Assembly: GCF_003862435.1 (NCBI RefSeq)
Contig: NZ_RHGY01000001.1
Location: forward strand, 390,758-454,757
Source of the DNA: Weissella viridescens
Lineage (GTDB): Bacteria > Bacillota > Bacilli > Lactobacillales > Lactobacillaceae
Length of the DNA: 64,000 nt
Direction of reading: 5' to 3'
Shown: positions 33,035-41,587 of the stretch, piece by piece
Position numbering within the stretch: the first letter of the stretch is position 1
Layout: each line of letters starts with the position of its first letter
Program-made: the position numbers and the translations under genes
The notes under the pieces: model-generated
Seen by the model: the letters and a program-made list of their open reading frames with translations, nothing else
What the model was told of the DNA's origin: nothing
Database searches by the model: none

Positions 33035-34177
33035 ATGTTTAAAAATAAATTTTATATCTTCTCATTAATTGTTGGATTGGTCCTTGCCCTTATTTTGGTA
33101 GTGGCACAATTTCCAACAGCCCGACCAGTGGCTAAGAACATTCCAATTGTCATGGTCAATGAAGATCAAGGTCCAATGGGGCAAAAGGTGGCAGATAAAT
33201 TAACGGACATTACAAAAATAGGTACAGGGAGTCAAGCGACGACGCTTAAATGGACTCATAAGCCAACTGAAAAAGCTGTTAAACAGGCCATGAATCAAGA
33301 AAAGTATTATGGAGCAATTGTCATTCCAAAAGACTTCACGCAAAAAATGCGGGGTGTTTCTAAAACGGGTGAACCTGTTCAAGTTGAGGTGCTCATCAAT
33401 CAAGCCAAGAATGCCACTTTAGCAAACAATGTCCAAGTGATGCTAACGGGGATGGTGACAAAAATGAGTGCTGGAATGGGGCTGACCATGTTACAACAGC
33501 TACAACAAAATCAGGTGCCGCTTCAGATGGTAAATACAGAAGCACTTACAAATCCTATTGTCCCAAAGGTTAGCGTTCAGCATAGCGTCAAAGAAAAGAA
33601 TTCAGCAAGTAGTGCTTATTTCCAACCACTTTGGATGGCCAGTTTATTTGCAACGTTCCTAGTCTTTACGGCTGGTAAAGCGGTCAAAATCAAGCAGCAG
33701 CGTCAGCTCTGGCAATTACGTCTGGGACAAATTGGTTTTCTAACTGTTACGGCAGCCATTGTGGGGGTGGCAACAACAGGGCTTGTAACGCACATTTTAA
33801 ATTATACCTACGATGATTTTGGGAAAATCGCAATATTTAGCATGATTGCAGCAGGTGCGTTCATGTTTATCATGTTTGGTTTAGAAATGTGGCTTGGATT
33901 TGCTGCGCTACCAATTATCGCATTGCTCATGCTTTTCTCAGCACCATTGATGCAACTTGCTCCTGAGATGATTCCGGCTGTATATCATGATTGGTTATTG
34001 CCTTGGCTCCCAATTCGTTTTTTGCTGGACGGCGCAAAAAGTATTGTATATTATCAAGCTAACCTATTTAATACAAACACATTTAAATTAGTTGTGGTAG
34101 GTGCAGTTGGTTTAGGTTTGATTTTCCTATCAATCAGTAAAGATTGGTGGTTAACTAAGCGTCGTAGCACGAAATAA
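33035..34177 (+). CDS. ABC-2/YhgE-Pip-like membrane protein under TetR control
   Basis: A 380-residue membrane protein with one N-terminal transmembrane helix (IFSLIVGLVLALILVV), an outside domain of about 170 residues (IPIVMVNEDQGPMGQKVAD, then YYGAIVIPKDF), and about five C-terminal helices. This layout is typical of YhgE/Pip and DUF3533/ABC-2 permease-like proteins, often effectors of drug or envelope stress under TetR control. The start at 33035 has AAGGAG and lies after the second operator; the earlier ATG at 32990 lies ahead of it. No ATPase gene accompanies it, so transport is not shown. Confidence 0.78.
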   Translation: MFKNKFYIFSLIVGLVLALILVVAQFPTARPVAKNIPIVMVNEDQGPMGQKVADKLTDITKIGTGSQATTLKWTHKPTEKAVKQAMNQEKYYGAIVIPKDFTQKMRGVSKTGEPVQVEVLINQAKNATLANNVQVMLTGMVTKMSAGMGLTMLQQLQQNQVPLQMVNTEALTNPIVPKVSVQHSVKEKNSASSAYFQPLWMASLFATFLVFTAGKAVKIKQQRQLWQLRLGQIGFLTVTAAIVGVATTGLVTHILNYTYDDFGKIAIFSMIAAGAFMFIMFGLEMWLGFAALPIIALLMLFSAPLMQLAPEMIPAVYHDWLLPWLPIRFLLDGAKSIVYYQANLFNTNTFKLVVVGAVGLGLIFLSISKDWWLTKRRSTK

Positions 34178-34229
34178 AATCGAGAGAGACGATTGAGAGT
34201 CTAACTGACTTTTAATCGTTTTTTGTTGG

Positions 34230-34258
34230 TTGGAGCTTTGCTAAAAAAGGACTATACT
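34230..34258 (+). promoter_or_regulatory. Promoter of the C69 dipeptidase gene
   Basis: -35 TTGGAG, 17-base spacer, -10 TATACT, about 34 bases before the start. Confidence 0.65.
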
Positions 34259-34291
34259 TGAATTAATCAAAACAAAAGGATGGTAAGGAAG

Positions 34292-35698
34292 ATGACAGAT
34301 AGAATTCATGGTTCATGTACAACGGTATTAGTTGGAAAAAATGCCTCAATCGATGGATCAACCTTGATTGCACGAAATGATGATGGGCACGAGGCCTTAG
34401 ATCCACAACAATTTACCGTTGTGAACCCAGACCAACAACCGCGCCACTATACGTCGGTATTGAGCCAAGTATCTGTTGATTTACCGGATAATCCAATGCG
34501 TTATACGTCAATGCCCAATGCAGTGTTGACTGACGGCATCTGGCCAGCGGCTGGAATTAATGCTGAAAATGTTGCGATGACAGCAACTGAAACGATTACG
34601 ACTAATCCACGAATTCAAGCCATTGATCCATTTGTCGATGGTGGTATTGGCGAAGAAGATATCGTGACATTGGTTTTGCCATACATTCACTCTGCACGTG
34701 AAGGGGTTGAACGCTTAGGGCAATTGCTTGAGACATATGGCACATATGAACCAAACGGAATTGCTTTCTCAGATGGGCAAGAAGTTTGGTGGTTAGAGAC
34801 CATTGGTGGTCATCACTGGGCTGCGGTTCGGATTCCGGATGATGCGTACGTGGTTGCAGCAAACCGAATGAGTATTGATGACTTTGATTTTAACGCCAGT
34901 GATACCTTGGCTTCTGCTGATTTGAAGACGCTCATTGACGATAATGATTTAAATCCTGATTTTGAGGGCTACAATTTACGTCACGTTTTCGGATCAGCAT
35001 CAATTAAGGATACAGTCTACAACAACCCACGTGTTTGGTATGGTCAACGTTATTTCACACCATCAGAAGAACGTGAACCACAAGACCAAGATTTGCCTTT
35101 CATCATGCATGCCGACCGTAAGATTAGTGTTGAAGATGTGAAGTTTGTCTTGAGTGCCCATTACGAAAACACAAAATATGATCCATATGGTAATGGTAGT
35201 GAGAGTGACCGCAAACTGTTCCGTTCAATTGGGTTGAATCGTAATCACAACGTTCATATCTTGCAAATTCGGAATGGTGTGCCTGATGCGATTGCTGGTG
35301 TTCACTGGCTAGCCTTTGGAGCTAATACCTTTAATACGGTAGTGCCATTCTATGCAAATGTCACCGACACACCAGCCGCCTTCCGTGATGCAAGTGCGAC
35401 CTTCGATTTGAACAACATGTATTGGTTAAGCTGTACGACGGCGCTGTTGGGTGATACCAACTATGACCTCTACGTTGATTTACGCAATACGTATGAATTA
35501 GAAGCGATGTCTGCTTACCGCAGTATCCAACGTCAGGCTGATGCAGCTGTCACAGCAGGCGGGGATGTTGCTGAAATCTTGACTAAGGCGAACCAAGACC
35601 TTGCTGATGAAGCTTTGAAACGTCAAACAAAGTTACTTGGTGAAATGGTTAATCTAGGGTCAGCTAATATGACGCTACGTTACAATTTAAATGATTAA
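34292..35698 (+). CDS. pepD: C69-family dipeptidase (PepD type)
   Basis: A 468-residue peptidase of family C69. HGSCTTVLVGKNASIDGSTL at residues 5-24 carries the catalytic Cys (residue 8), which becomes N-terminal after removal of a short propeptide, and ARNDDGHEA follows. These N-terminal nucleophile hydrolases cleave a wide range of dipeptides and feed amino acids to lactic acid bacteria grown on proteins. The start at 34292 has AAAGGA about 11 bases upstream; an ATG at 34280 abuts that site and is unlikely. Length agrees with lactobacillar PepDA. Confidence 0.92.
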   Translation: MTDRIHGSCTTVLVGKNASIDGSTLIARNDDGHEALDPQQFTVVNPDQQPRHYTSVLSQVSVDLPDNPMRYTSMPNAVLTDGIWPAAGINAENVAMTATETITTNPRIQAIDPFVDGGIGEEDIVTLVLPYIHSAREGVERLGQLLETYGTYEPNGIAFSDGQEVWWLETIGGHHWAAVRIPDDAYVVAANRMSIDDFDFNASDTLASADLKTLIDDNDLNPDFEGYNLRHVFGSASIKDTVYNNPRVWYGQRYFTPSEEREPQDQDLPFIMHADRKISVEDVKFVLSAHYENTKYDPYGNGSESDRKLFRSIGLNRNHNVHILQIRNGVPDAIAGVHWLAFGANTFNTVVPFYANVTDTPAAFRDASATFDLNNMYWLSCTTALLGDTNYDLYVDLRNTYELEAMSAYRSIQRQADAAVTAGGDVAEILTKANQDLADEALKRQTKLLGEMVNLGSANMTLRYNLND

Positions 35699-35703
35699 AC
35701 GCG

Positions 35704-35740
35704 AAAGCTAGTGTTGGAACCCTCCAACCTAGCTTTTTTT
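35704..35740 (+). terminator. Terminator after the dipeptidase gene
   Basis: AAAGCTAG...TTGGA pairs with TCCAA...CTAGCTTT with small internal loop, then eight T. Confidence 0.85.
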
Positions 35741-35810
35741 TGAACGTACTTTCAAAAATTTAAAAAAAGAACTGAAATCAGGATTTTTTTGAAAAAATAC
35801 AAAAATTCAC

Positions 35811-35838
35811 TTGTAATTTGTGAAATAAATCCTATACT
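35811..35838 (+). promoter_or_regulatory. Promoter of the 2HCT transporter gene
   Basis: -35 TTGTAA, 16-base spacer, -10 TATACT, about 44 bases before the chosen start. Confidence 0.65.
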
Positions 35839-35881
35839 TAGAGATGTTAAGAAATTATTTATTAGGAAAGGGTATCAGATC

Positions 35882-37183
35882 ATGAATAACGTTAAATCTG
35901 TTATGTCTAAACTAGATAACATCAAAATTGATGGAATTGGTTTAGTTGCATATGCGATTATGGCGATCTTGTTAGTGATTATCATTAACATGGGCGTCTT
36001 GCCTGACAATATGTTAGGTGCCATTTTTGTCCTCGTCTTGATGGGGGATATTTTCTATTACTTAGGAGCTAACCTACCAGTCTTTAAGACTTACTTAGGT
36101 GGTGGAGCCGTATTCACGATGTTTGCCGCTGCCATCCTTGCAACGACGGGTATCGTTCCAGCTAGTGTTGTTAAGACTGCTGGAAACTTTACAAGTAATA
36201 TGGGATTCATTGATTTCTTCATTGTTTCACTTATTACCAGTTCAATTTTGGCGATGGATCGTAAGATGTTGCTAAAAGCAGCCGTACGTTTCATCCCAGT
36301 TGCTTTCCTATCAATGGCCGTTTGTTGGTTTGTTGTTGGATTTGCCGGAATGCTAATGGGAAATGGATTCGTACATTCAGTTATGTACGTTGCCTTCCCA
36401 ATCATGGCTGGTGGTGTTGGGGCTGGAATCGTCCCATTGTCAAGTATCTATGCCCACGGGCTAGGTGGTTCAGCCGGAACTTACCTATCACAATTGTTCC
36501 CAGCCACTGTGCTTGGTAACGTTGTTGCGATTATCGCTGCTGGTGTTGTCTCAAAGACAATGGTTAACAGTAAGTGGAATGGTCACGGTAAGATGATGCG
36601 TGATGAAAATGACGCACAAGCTGGTGAGAAGAAAAAGTTGGACTTCAGCAACATGAAGCAACTTGGTGTTGGGTTAATCATGGCGATGTCATTCTACATG
36701 ATTGGAACTGGTTTGAATGCAGTCTTCCCAAAGATTAACACATACGCTTTCATTATCTTGACGGTTATTGCTGTTAAGGCCCTTGGTATTCTTCCAGAAT
36801 ACTATGAAAACTCAGCCGTATTGTTCGGACAAACCGTCACAACCAATATGACCCACGCTCTATTGGCTGGTGTTGGTTTGTCACTATTGAACTTAAGCGT
36901 GCTTGCACACTCATTGAACCTTACATTCGTATTGCTTGTTTTGATTAGTGTTGCCACAATTGGTTTGGCTGCCGGAATCATTGGATACTGGTTCGGATTG
37001 TACCCAATTGAATCTGCCATTACTGCTGGATTCTGTAACAACAGTATGGGTGGTGCCGGAAACGTTGCCGTCCTTGCCGCTTCAGATCGTATGAACTTGA
37101 TTGGTTTCGCACAAATGGGAAATCGTCTTGGTGGAGCCATTATGTTGGTTATCGCTGGATTCTATATTTCATTCTTCCACTAA
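35882..37183 (+). CDS. 2-hydroxycarboxylate transporter (CitP/MleP family)
   Basis: A 433-residue transporter with about 11 helices in two inverted halves. The GG-rich re-entrant loops characteristic of the 2HCT family are visible: PIMAGGVGAGIVPLSSIY near residue 178 and CNNSMGGAGNVAVLAASDRMNLI near 385. These carriers exchange citrate or malate with lactate or acetate, giving proton-motive force in lactic acid bacteria. The malolactic or citrate lyase genes are absent nearby, so substrate cannot be chosen. The start at 35882 is preceded by AGGAAAGGG; it lies downstream of the promoter at 35811, while the ATG at 35789 is upstream of it. Confidence 0.88.
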   Translation: MNNVKSVMSKLDNIKIDGIGLVAYAIMAILLVIIINMGVLPDNMLGAIFVLVLMGDIFYYLGANLPVFKTYLGGGAVFTMFAAAILATTGIVPASVVKTAGNFTSNMGFIDFFIVSLITSSILAMDRKMLLKAAVRFIPVAFLSMAVCWFVVGFAGMLMGNGFVHSVMYVAFPIMAGGVGAGIVPLSSIYAHGLGGSAGTYLSQLFPATVLGNVVAIIAAGVVSKTMVNSKWNGHGKMMRDENDAQAGEKKKLDFSNMKQLGVGLIMAMSFYMIGTGLNAVFPKINTYAFIILTVIAVKALGILPEYYENSAVLFGQTVTTNMTHALLAGVGLSLLNLSVLAHSLNLTFVLLVLISVATIGLAAGIIGYWFGLYPIESAITAGFCNNSMGGAGNVAVLAASDRMNLIGFAQMGNRLGGAIMLVIAGFYISFFH

Positions 37184-37202
37184 TCATATTCAAAAAAACA
37201 TT

Positions 37203-37240
37203 AAACCTATGCGTTATGACATTAACGCATAGGTTTTTTT
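37203..37240 (+). terminator. Terminator after the 2HCT gene
   Basis: AAACCTATGCGTTA pairs perfectly with TAACGCATAGGTTT around TGACAT, followed by a run of T. Confidence 0.92.
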
Positions 37241-37254
37241 GTGCTTTGCATGGG

Positions 37255-37430
37255 GGCTAGGCAGATAAAAGGGTGCGGGGCGATTAATGCGGCCTCATCT
37301 AAACAACGTCATCAATCCGGTGTGGGTATTTGTTTTGTAAGATAAGACAGCTACGGTGAACCCCGCGCAGTGGCACAGACGGCCTAATATGCCGAATGAT
37401 GGTGGGCGGATACAAATACTTATGCCAGAA
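37255..37430. ncRNA. Candidate structured RNA, orphan
   Basis: Pairings seen on the plus strand: GTGCGGGG (37273-37280) with CCCCGCGC (37361-37368); GTATTTGT (37326-37333) with ACAAATAC (37412-37419); and a local CGGC-7-GCCG hairpin (37380-37394). The first two cross, as in a pseudoknot. I could not match it to 6S RNA, tmRNA, RNase P or SRP RNA motifs. The strand is undetermined: neither side has a convincing promoter. It is between terminators that would bound it on either strand. Confidence 0.45.
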
Positions 37431-37444
37431 CAATTTTGAGGTAC

Positions 37445-37482
37445 AAAAAAAGTAACTACATGATGCTGCAGTTACTTTTTAA
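37445..37482 (-). terminator. Terminator of amtB (also works on plus strand)
   Basis: AAAAAGTAACT and AGTTACTTTTT pair around a 12-base loop. The minus strand has the longer T run. Confidence 0.85.
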
Positions 37483-37490
37483 AGATGTGA

Positions 37491-38696
37491 TTAGTGTTCA
37501 AAATCAAAACTGGGTTCAGCGTGTTCCAACATATCACGTGACTCTGAATCATCAGGATCAAGGCGGAGCTTCATGAAGTGACCAATGATTTTAATAATAA
37601 TGAAAGTACCAACCGCGGCCCAAACGATAGCAATGGCAATTCCGGCAAGTTGGGTCCCCATAATCGCTAGGTTACCGTGAATCAAACCGTTTACACCAGA
37701 CAAGCCTTTATCAGCAAATACTCCGGTAAAGAGTCCACCCAGGATACCACCAAGTCCGTGAGCACCAAAGGCATCAAGGGCATCATCGTAGCCGAAGCGA
37801 CGCTTAAGTCCGCTAATGGCAAAGAATAAGATTGGGGTTCCAATTAAGATAGTTAGGAAAGTAGCGTTACTTTTAATGAGACCAGCCCCAGGGGTGATTA
37901 ATACTAGCCCAGTTAAGGCGCCAGTAAAACTACCTGAAAGCGAGATCGTTTTATTCTTGAAATAATCAAGTAAGTTCCAAAGGGTAAAGCCAAGGGCGCC
38001 GGCCAAAATGGTATTTAATAGCGCCTGGATGGCTGCTTCGTTAATTGCAAGAGCAGAACCAGCATTGAATCCAAACCAGCCTAGCCAAAGCAAAGCCCCT
38101 CCGGCAACGACAGCGGGGACGTTCTTAACAGTGGGCGGCAACATTTCCTTACGGTGACCAATCACGATGGCTAAGACCAAAGCTGAGACACCTGATGAAA
38201 TGTGGACGACGTCACCACCGGCGAAGTCGAGCACACCGAGCTTTTGAATCAAGCCGCCACCCCAGACCATGTGAGCCAAAGGAACGTAGACGACAAGCAT
38301 CCAAATCACTGTAAAAATACCAAATGCTTTAAAGTTAATGCGATCAACCACGGCACCGGCGATAATACCGATGGTGATTAATGGAAACATTCCTTGGAAA
38401 ATAGCAAAGACAGCATCAGGAATCGTTAATCCATGTGTACTGTGGGTAAGTGAAACATTAGCAAAAGCGAAGTCTTTCAGATTACCAATGAAAGCGCCAT
38501 TACCATTGAAGGCTAAACTATAACCGAAGAGGTACCAGATACCGGTCCCGAAACCAAGCGGTAAGATAACCATCATCATTGTGTTTAACATACTTTTCGA
38601 TCGCGTCAGCCCACCGTAAAAGAGTGACAAACCAGCTGTCATAATCCATACTAGGAGGGCGGAGAAAAGCACAAAGACTGTGTCTGCAGTGTTCAT
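37491..38696 (-). CDS. amtB: Ammonium transporter AmtB
   Basis: A 401-residue Amt/Rh-family channel with 11 transmembrane helices. It begins with TADTVFVLFSALLVWIMTAGLSLFYGGL, with the family's AG-FYGG entry, has the DFAGGDVVHISSG signature near residue 155 with its conserved His, and the HGLGGILGG segment near 310 supplying the second pore His. It conducts NH4+/NH3 into the cell. No glnK PII gene is adjacent, which is unusual because the two are often linked. A purine-rich AAGAAGGAA ribosome site precedes the ATG. Confidence 0.95.
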   Translation of the reverse strand: MNTADTVFVLFSALLVWIMTAGLSLFYGGLTRSKSMLNTMMMVILPLGFGTGIWYLFGYSLAFNGNGAFIGNLKDFAFANVSLTHSTHGLTIPDAVFAIFQGMFPLITIGIIAGAVVDRINFKAFGIFTVIWMLVVYVPLAHMVWGGGLIQKLGVLDFAGGDVVHISSGVSALVLAIVIGHRKEMLPPTVKNVPAVVAGGALLWLGWFGFNAGSALAINEAAIQALLNTILAGALGFTLWNLLDYFKNKTISLSGSFTGALTGLVLITPGAGLIKSNATFLTILIGTPILFFAISGLKRRFGYDDALDAFGAHGLGGILGGLFTGVFADKGLSGVNGLIHGNLAIMGTQLAGIAIAIVWAAVGTFIIIKIIGHFMKLRLDPDDSESRDMLEHAEPSFDFEH

Positions 38697-38838
38697 GTAA
38701 CGATTCCTTCTTTCTTTTTTTAACTATACCAATTAGTATAGGCGTAAAATGTGAGAAGTGAAAAAATATGTTAGAAAAACTCACATGAACGATTTTTATT
38801 GATTAAAACAATATATAAAGCATGGAATGAGGTGCGAT

Positions 38839-39387
38839 ATGAATTACTATATAGTTCCTGGTTATGGTGCAAACGCTAATGCGGATTGGTTTGAGTGGCT
38901 GGACCAATACATTGTGGCGCACCGACAAGGGTCGGTGCAACGGCTAGCGTTACCAGAGGATGATGATTTGGATCTGTCAGCGTGGACGACATATTTAACT
39001 AAAACCATTGATGCGACACAAGCGAATTGTTTAATTGGCCATAGCCTAGGCGTGCTAAGAATTTTGTCGTATCTGATGGCAACAAATGGGCAACCGGTTT
39101 CGGTGTTGTTGGTCGGTGGTTTTAATCAATCATTGCCAGCTTTTCCTGAGCTAGATAGGCTATTACCACAGACGTTGGACGAAGAACAACTTCGGAAGCG
39201 AATTGCGCGAGGTGTGATGGTGACCGCTCAAGATGATCCCGTGGTCCCTTGGCAACTTTCGTTTGATTTAGCGTCGACACTAGGTATTGACTGTTTTGTT
39301 CGGCCAACTGGTGGGCACTTCTTGGGGCGTCGGGCGCCCGTCATTGGAGAAATAGTAGCGGGGATGCAAAAATGGCCACTAGCATAA
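38839..39387 (+). CDS. RBBP9/YdeN-family alpha/beta hydrolase
   Basis: A 182-residue serine hydrolase of the small RBBP9/YdeN type. It starts with the strand YYIVPGYGANAN, has the nucleophile elbow IGHSLGVLRI near residue 65 (Ser), ending with a GGHFLGRR His segment near 160. An acidic residue of the triad is likely the Asp in AQDDPVVPW near 135. Substrates of the family are poorly known. GAGGTG lies before the chosen ATG. It overlaps the next gene by 16 bases. Confidence 0.85.
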   Translation: MNYYIVPGYGANANADWFEWLDQYIVAHRQGSVQRLALPEDDDLDLSAWTTYLTKTIDATQANCLIGHSLGVLRILSYLMATNGQPVSVLLVGGFNQSLPAFPELDRLLPQTLDEEQLRKRIARGVMVTAQDDPVVPWQLSFDLASTLGIDCFVRPTGGHFLGRRAPVIGEIVAGMQKWPLA

Positions 39388-40376
39388 TTATTATTTTAGG
39401 GCTTGCCTGTAGTTTAGGGCTTAGCCTAATCCATCATCGTGTGCGTTTAATGAATGGCGTTTTGGCCATGTTATTGCTCATGATGGTGATGGTAAGTATC
39501 ACTGCATTCAGTCAGAGGTATTTTTGGATTAACCGATTCTGGTTACTTGGCTTAACGCTTGCAGGGTGCTTATTGGTACTCGTGAGTCTTTGGATTGGGG
39601 TCCAGCTACTTCAAACGGCATGGATGACTCGGCATAATCATCGTTATCGATTAGTAAATGGGACGATTGCAGCAATGTTTATAAGTATACTTGTACTGAT
39701 TGGTTTGGTCGCACTTGTGATTATTAAGCCGATGTGGTGGCTACAAGTTATAGTTGTTGGCCTTAGCTTTGTGACGAGTTACTTTGTCTTTTGGTGGTTG
39801 GCGTATGGGATTGGCTTTCTCATTTATAAACATCAAAACCAAGTTGTTGTAACACAACAATATATACTGGTGCTTGGTGCTGGATTGAATTATGGTAATC
39901 AGGTTTCATTGAGCTTAAAGGCGCGATTGGATAAAGCGCTCGCTGTTGCCGATAAATTAGATCACCCTTGGTTGATTTTGTCGGGTGGACAGGGGAATGA
40001 CGAGACGCTTACTGAAGCTGAAGCGATGGCGGCATACTGTGAGCGGAAAGGCTATCCGCAACAGAACCTAGTTTTGGAGGCTGCTTCGACAAGTACAGCT
40101 GAAAATATGGCGTTCACCAAAGCTTGGTTGGTTGAACAAGGAATAACGCCAACTGAGGGGGTCTTTGTGACCAGCGACTATCACACCTATCGGGCTGCAT
40201 TATTAGCACAAAAAGTGGGGGTAACAACGCGCAGTGCGGGGGCTAAAACAGAAGCCAAGGCCTTCTGGCATGCTTATTTTCGTGAGTATTGTGCGATCAT
40301 GTTTCGGTATCGGTGGTGGCACATGTTGGCGATACTATTGGGGATGATTCTGACGGGGCTCATTTTTGTTAATTAA
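39372..40376 (+). CDS. YdcF/DUF218-family membrane protein
   Basis: A 334-residue protein. About four or five transmembrane helices (residues 1-155) are followed by the DUF218 domain: ILVLGAGLNYGNQVS near 170, ILSGGQGNDETLTEAEAM near 198 and TSDYHTYRAA near 265, with a last C-terminal helix. DUF218 proteins such as ElyC and SanA affect envelope integrity and peptidoglycan precursor supply. Its start lies inside the hydrolase gene, so the two are coupled in one operon. Confidence 0.85.
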   Translation: MATSIIIILGLACSLGLSLIHHRVRLMNGVLAMLLLMMVMVSITAFSQRYFWINRFWLLGLTLAGCLLVLVSLWIGVQLLQTAWMTRHNHRYRLVNGTIAAMFISILVLIGLVALVIIKPMWWLQVIVVGLSFVTSYFVFWWLAYGIGFLIYKHQNQVVVTQQYILVLGAGLNYGNQVSLSLKARLDKALAVADKLDHPWLILSGGQGNDETLTEAEAMAAYCERKGYPQQNLVLEAASTSTAENMAFTKAWLVEQGITPTEGVFVTSDYHTYRAALLAQKVGVTTRSAGAKTEAKAFWHAYFREYCAIMFRYRWWHMLAILLGMILTGLIFVN

Positions 40377-40471
40377 ATCACAATTTAACGTGTACACCCT
40401 CGCTCAGACGGGTATAATATGAAGCGAAGTAAAATTCGATTAGCGAGATATAGAGAAAGTAGGTGCACAAG

Positions 40472-40897
40472 ATGGAAACGCAACAAACTTTGATTTTAGT
40501 TAAGCCTGATGGCGTTAGCCAAGGTCACATTGGTGAGATTATTTCACGGATTGAACACAAAGGTTACCGCATCGATGCTTTGAAGGTCACACATGCAACG
40601 GATGAATTGTTGGCGGAACATTATGCCGATAAAGTCGACAAGCCATACTATCCTGATATGAAGTCTTATATGCAAGAAGGACCGATTGTTGCCATTGTCG
40701 CTAGCGGAGTTGAAATCATCTCAGTTTTCCGCCGCATGGCTGGAGCAACCAATCCGTCTGACGCTGCATTCGGAACGATTCGTGGTGATTTTGGGCGCGA
40801 ATATGCTGATGATAAGCTTCGTAATGTTGTGCACAGTTCTGATAGTCCAGAAGCAGCACAACGAGAAATGCACATCTGGTTTGGTGATGATATTTAA
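40472..40897 (+). CDS. ndk: Nucleoside diphosphate kinase
   Basis: A 141-residue cytoplasmic enzyme that balances nucleoside triphosphates by a phospho-histidine intermediate. TLILVKPDGV opens the fold, RRMAGATNPSDAAFGTIRGDFG near residue 85 binds nucleotide, and NVVHSSDSPEAA near 114 carries the catalytic His. The ATG at 40472 is preceded by AGGTG; a GTG three codons earlier is possible. Monocistronic, with TATAAT at 40413 and a strong terminator. Many lactic acid bacteria lack ndk, so its presence is worth noting. Confidence 0.95.
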   Translation: METQQTLILVKPDGVSQGHIGEIISRIEHKGYRIDALKVTHATDELLAEHYADKVDKPYYPDMKSYMQEGPIVAIVASGVEIISVFRRMAGATNPSDAAFGTIRGDFGREYADDKLRNVVHSSDSPEAAQREMHIWFGDDI

Positions 40898-40912
40898 TCG
40901 TTATGAATCCAC

Positions 40913-40947
40913 AAAAAAAGCAGTACGCTTAGCGTACTGCTTTTTTT
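40913..40947. terminator. Bidirectional terminator between ndk and hsp20
   Basis: CAGTACGC pairs with GCGTACTG over TTA, flanked by seven A and seven T residues. Confidence 0.93.
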
Positions 40948-40954
40948 AGTTCAA

Positions 40955-41362
40955 TTAGTTAATTGAAATCTTGTGATCTTCTTCTTGTACCTTTGGTAGG
41001 GTAATGTTCAAAACACCATCTTCAGTACTTGCTTGGATTTGTGACTCGTCAACGCCTGGTAGGTTAAAGCTACGGTGAGCAGTTCCTTCTTGACGTTCGC
41101 TCAACAAAACGTGATTGTCGTCGTCACTGTGATCCTCAAAGTGATCATACTTTGCATCAACATTCAAAACACCGTCACGGTAGTTCAAGCTGATATCATC
41201 TTTGTTAACACCAGGTACATTTACATGAACAGTGTACTTGTCATCAGATTCAGTCACATCAGCGCTTAATACAGATGGAGTTGATGCCTCGTTGAACAAT
41301 CCACGTGAAACCTGATCGATAAAGTGATTCAAATCGTTATATGTGCGTACTTCGTTAGCCAT
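40955..41362 (-). CDS. hsp20: Small heat-shock protein (Hsp20)
   Basis: A 135-residue member of the alpha-crystallin family, a chaperone that binds unfolding proteins without ATP. The core domain covers about residues 32-130, with VHVNVPGVNKDDISLNYRDGVL near 47 and SFNLPGVDESQIQAS near 97, and a final KISIN. I chose the ATG at 41362 since AGAGAGG precedes it; 23 upstream codons lie within the promoter region. A promoter (41451-41478) and a CIRCE element upstream indicate heat-shock control by HrcA. Confidence 0.93.
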   Translation of the reverse strand: MANEVRTYNDLNHFIDQVSRGLFNEASTPSVLSADVTESDDKYTVHVNVPGVNKDDISLNYRDGVLNVDAKYDHFEDHSDDDNHVLLSERQEGTAHRSFNLPGVDESQIQASTEDGVLNITLPKVQEEDHKISIN

Positions 41363-41450
41363 GGTAAAATACCTCTCTTTATAATTTATTTTTATTTTTT
41401 GGTTGTTGTAAGTTTGGCTTTGTCTTGCCAACCCCTTGCTTACATTTACT

Positions 41451-41478
41451 ATAATAGCACCTTCAAAAATAAATACAA
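41451..41478 (-). promoter_or_regulatory. Promoter of hsp20
   Basis: Minus strand: -35 TTGTAT, 16-base spacer, -10 TATTAT, about 90 bases before the start. Confidence 0.65.
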
Positions 41479-41495
41479 GGGTTTTTGCGAAAAAA

Positions 41496-41522
41496 TTAGC
41501 ACTTTCTTTGGTAGAGTGCTAA
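41496..41522. promoter_or_regulatory. CIRCE element (HrcA operator)
   Basis: TTAGCACTT-N9-GAGTGCTAA, one mismatch from the CIRCE consensus TTAGCACTC-N9-GAGTGCTAA. It lies 18 bases upstream of the hsp20 -35 and about 65 bases upstream of the DUF2075 gene on the other strand. Confidence 0.88.
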
Positions 41523-41575
41523 TTCGGAAATTGCTTCCATTTTGAAAGTGGGATTCTATCAACGTTCCCACGGTG

Positions 41576-41581
41576 TATAAT
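41576..41581 (+). promoter_or_regulatory. -10 box placed for a leaderless DUF2075 transcript
   Basis: TATAAT ends six bases before the ATG at 41588. Transcription from this box would start on the A of the ATG. No Shine-Dalgarno sequence lies in between. Confidence 0.55.
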
Positions 41582-41587
41582 GAATTT

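Larger units (their letters stand above)
37184..37490. other. Intergenic region between convergent transporters
   Basis: A 307-base gap. Terminators lie at both ends (37203-37240 and 37445-37482). The 200 bases between are richer in G and C than the neighbours, and contain several complementary segments (separate ncRNA entry). No open reading frame with a ribosome site is seen. Confidence 0.7.

Noticed and set aside
37255-37430. 6S RNA, tmRNA, RNase P RNA or SRP RNA.
   Set aside because: I looked for the conserved pieces I know (for example the tmRNA ends, the SRP GGTCAGG core and RNase P GAGGAAAGTCC) on both strands and found none.
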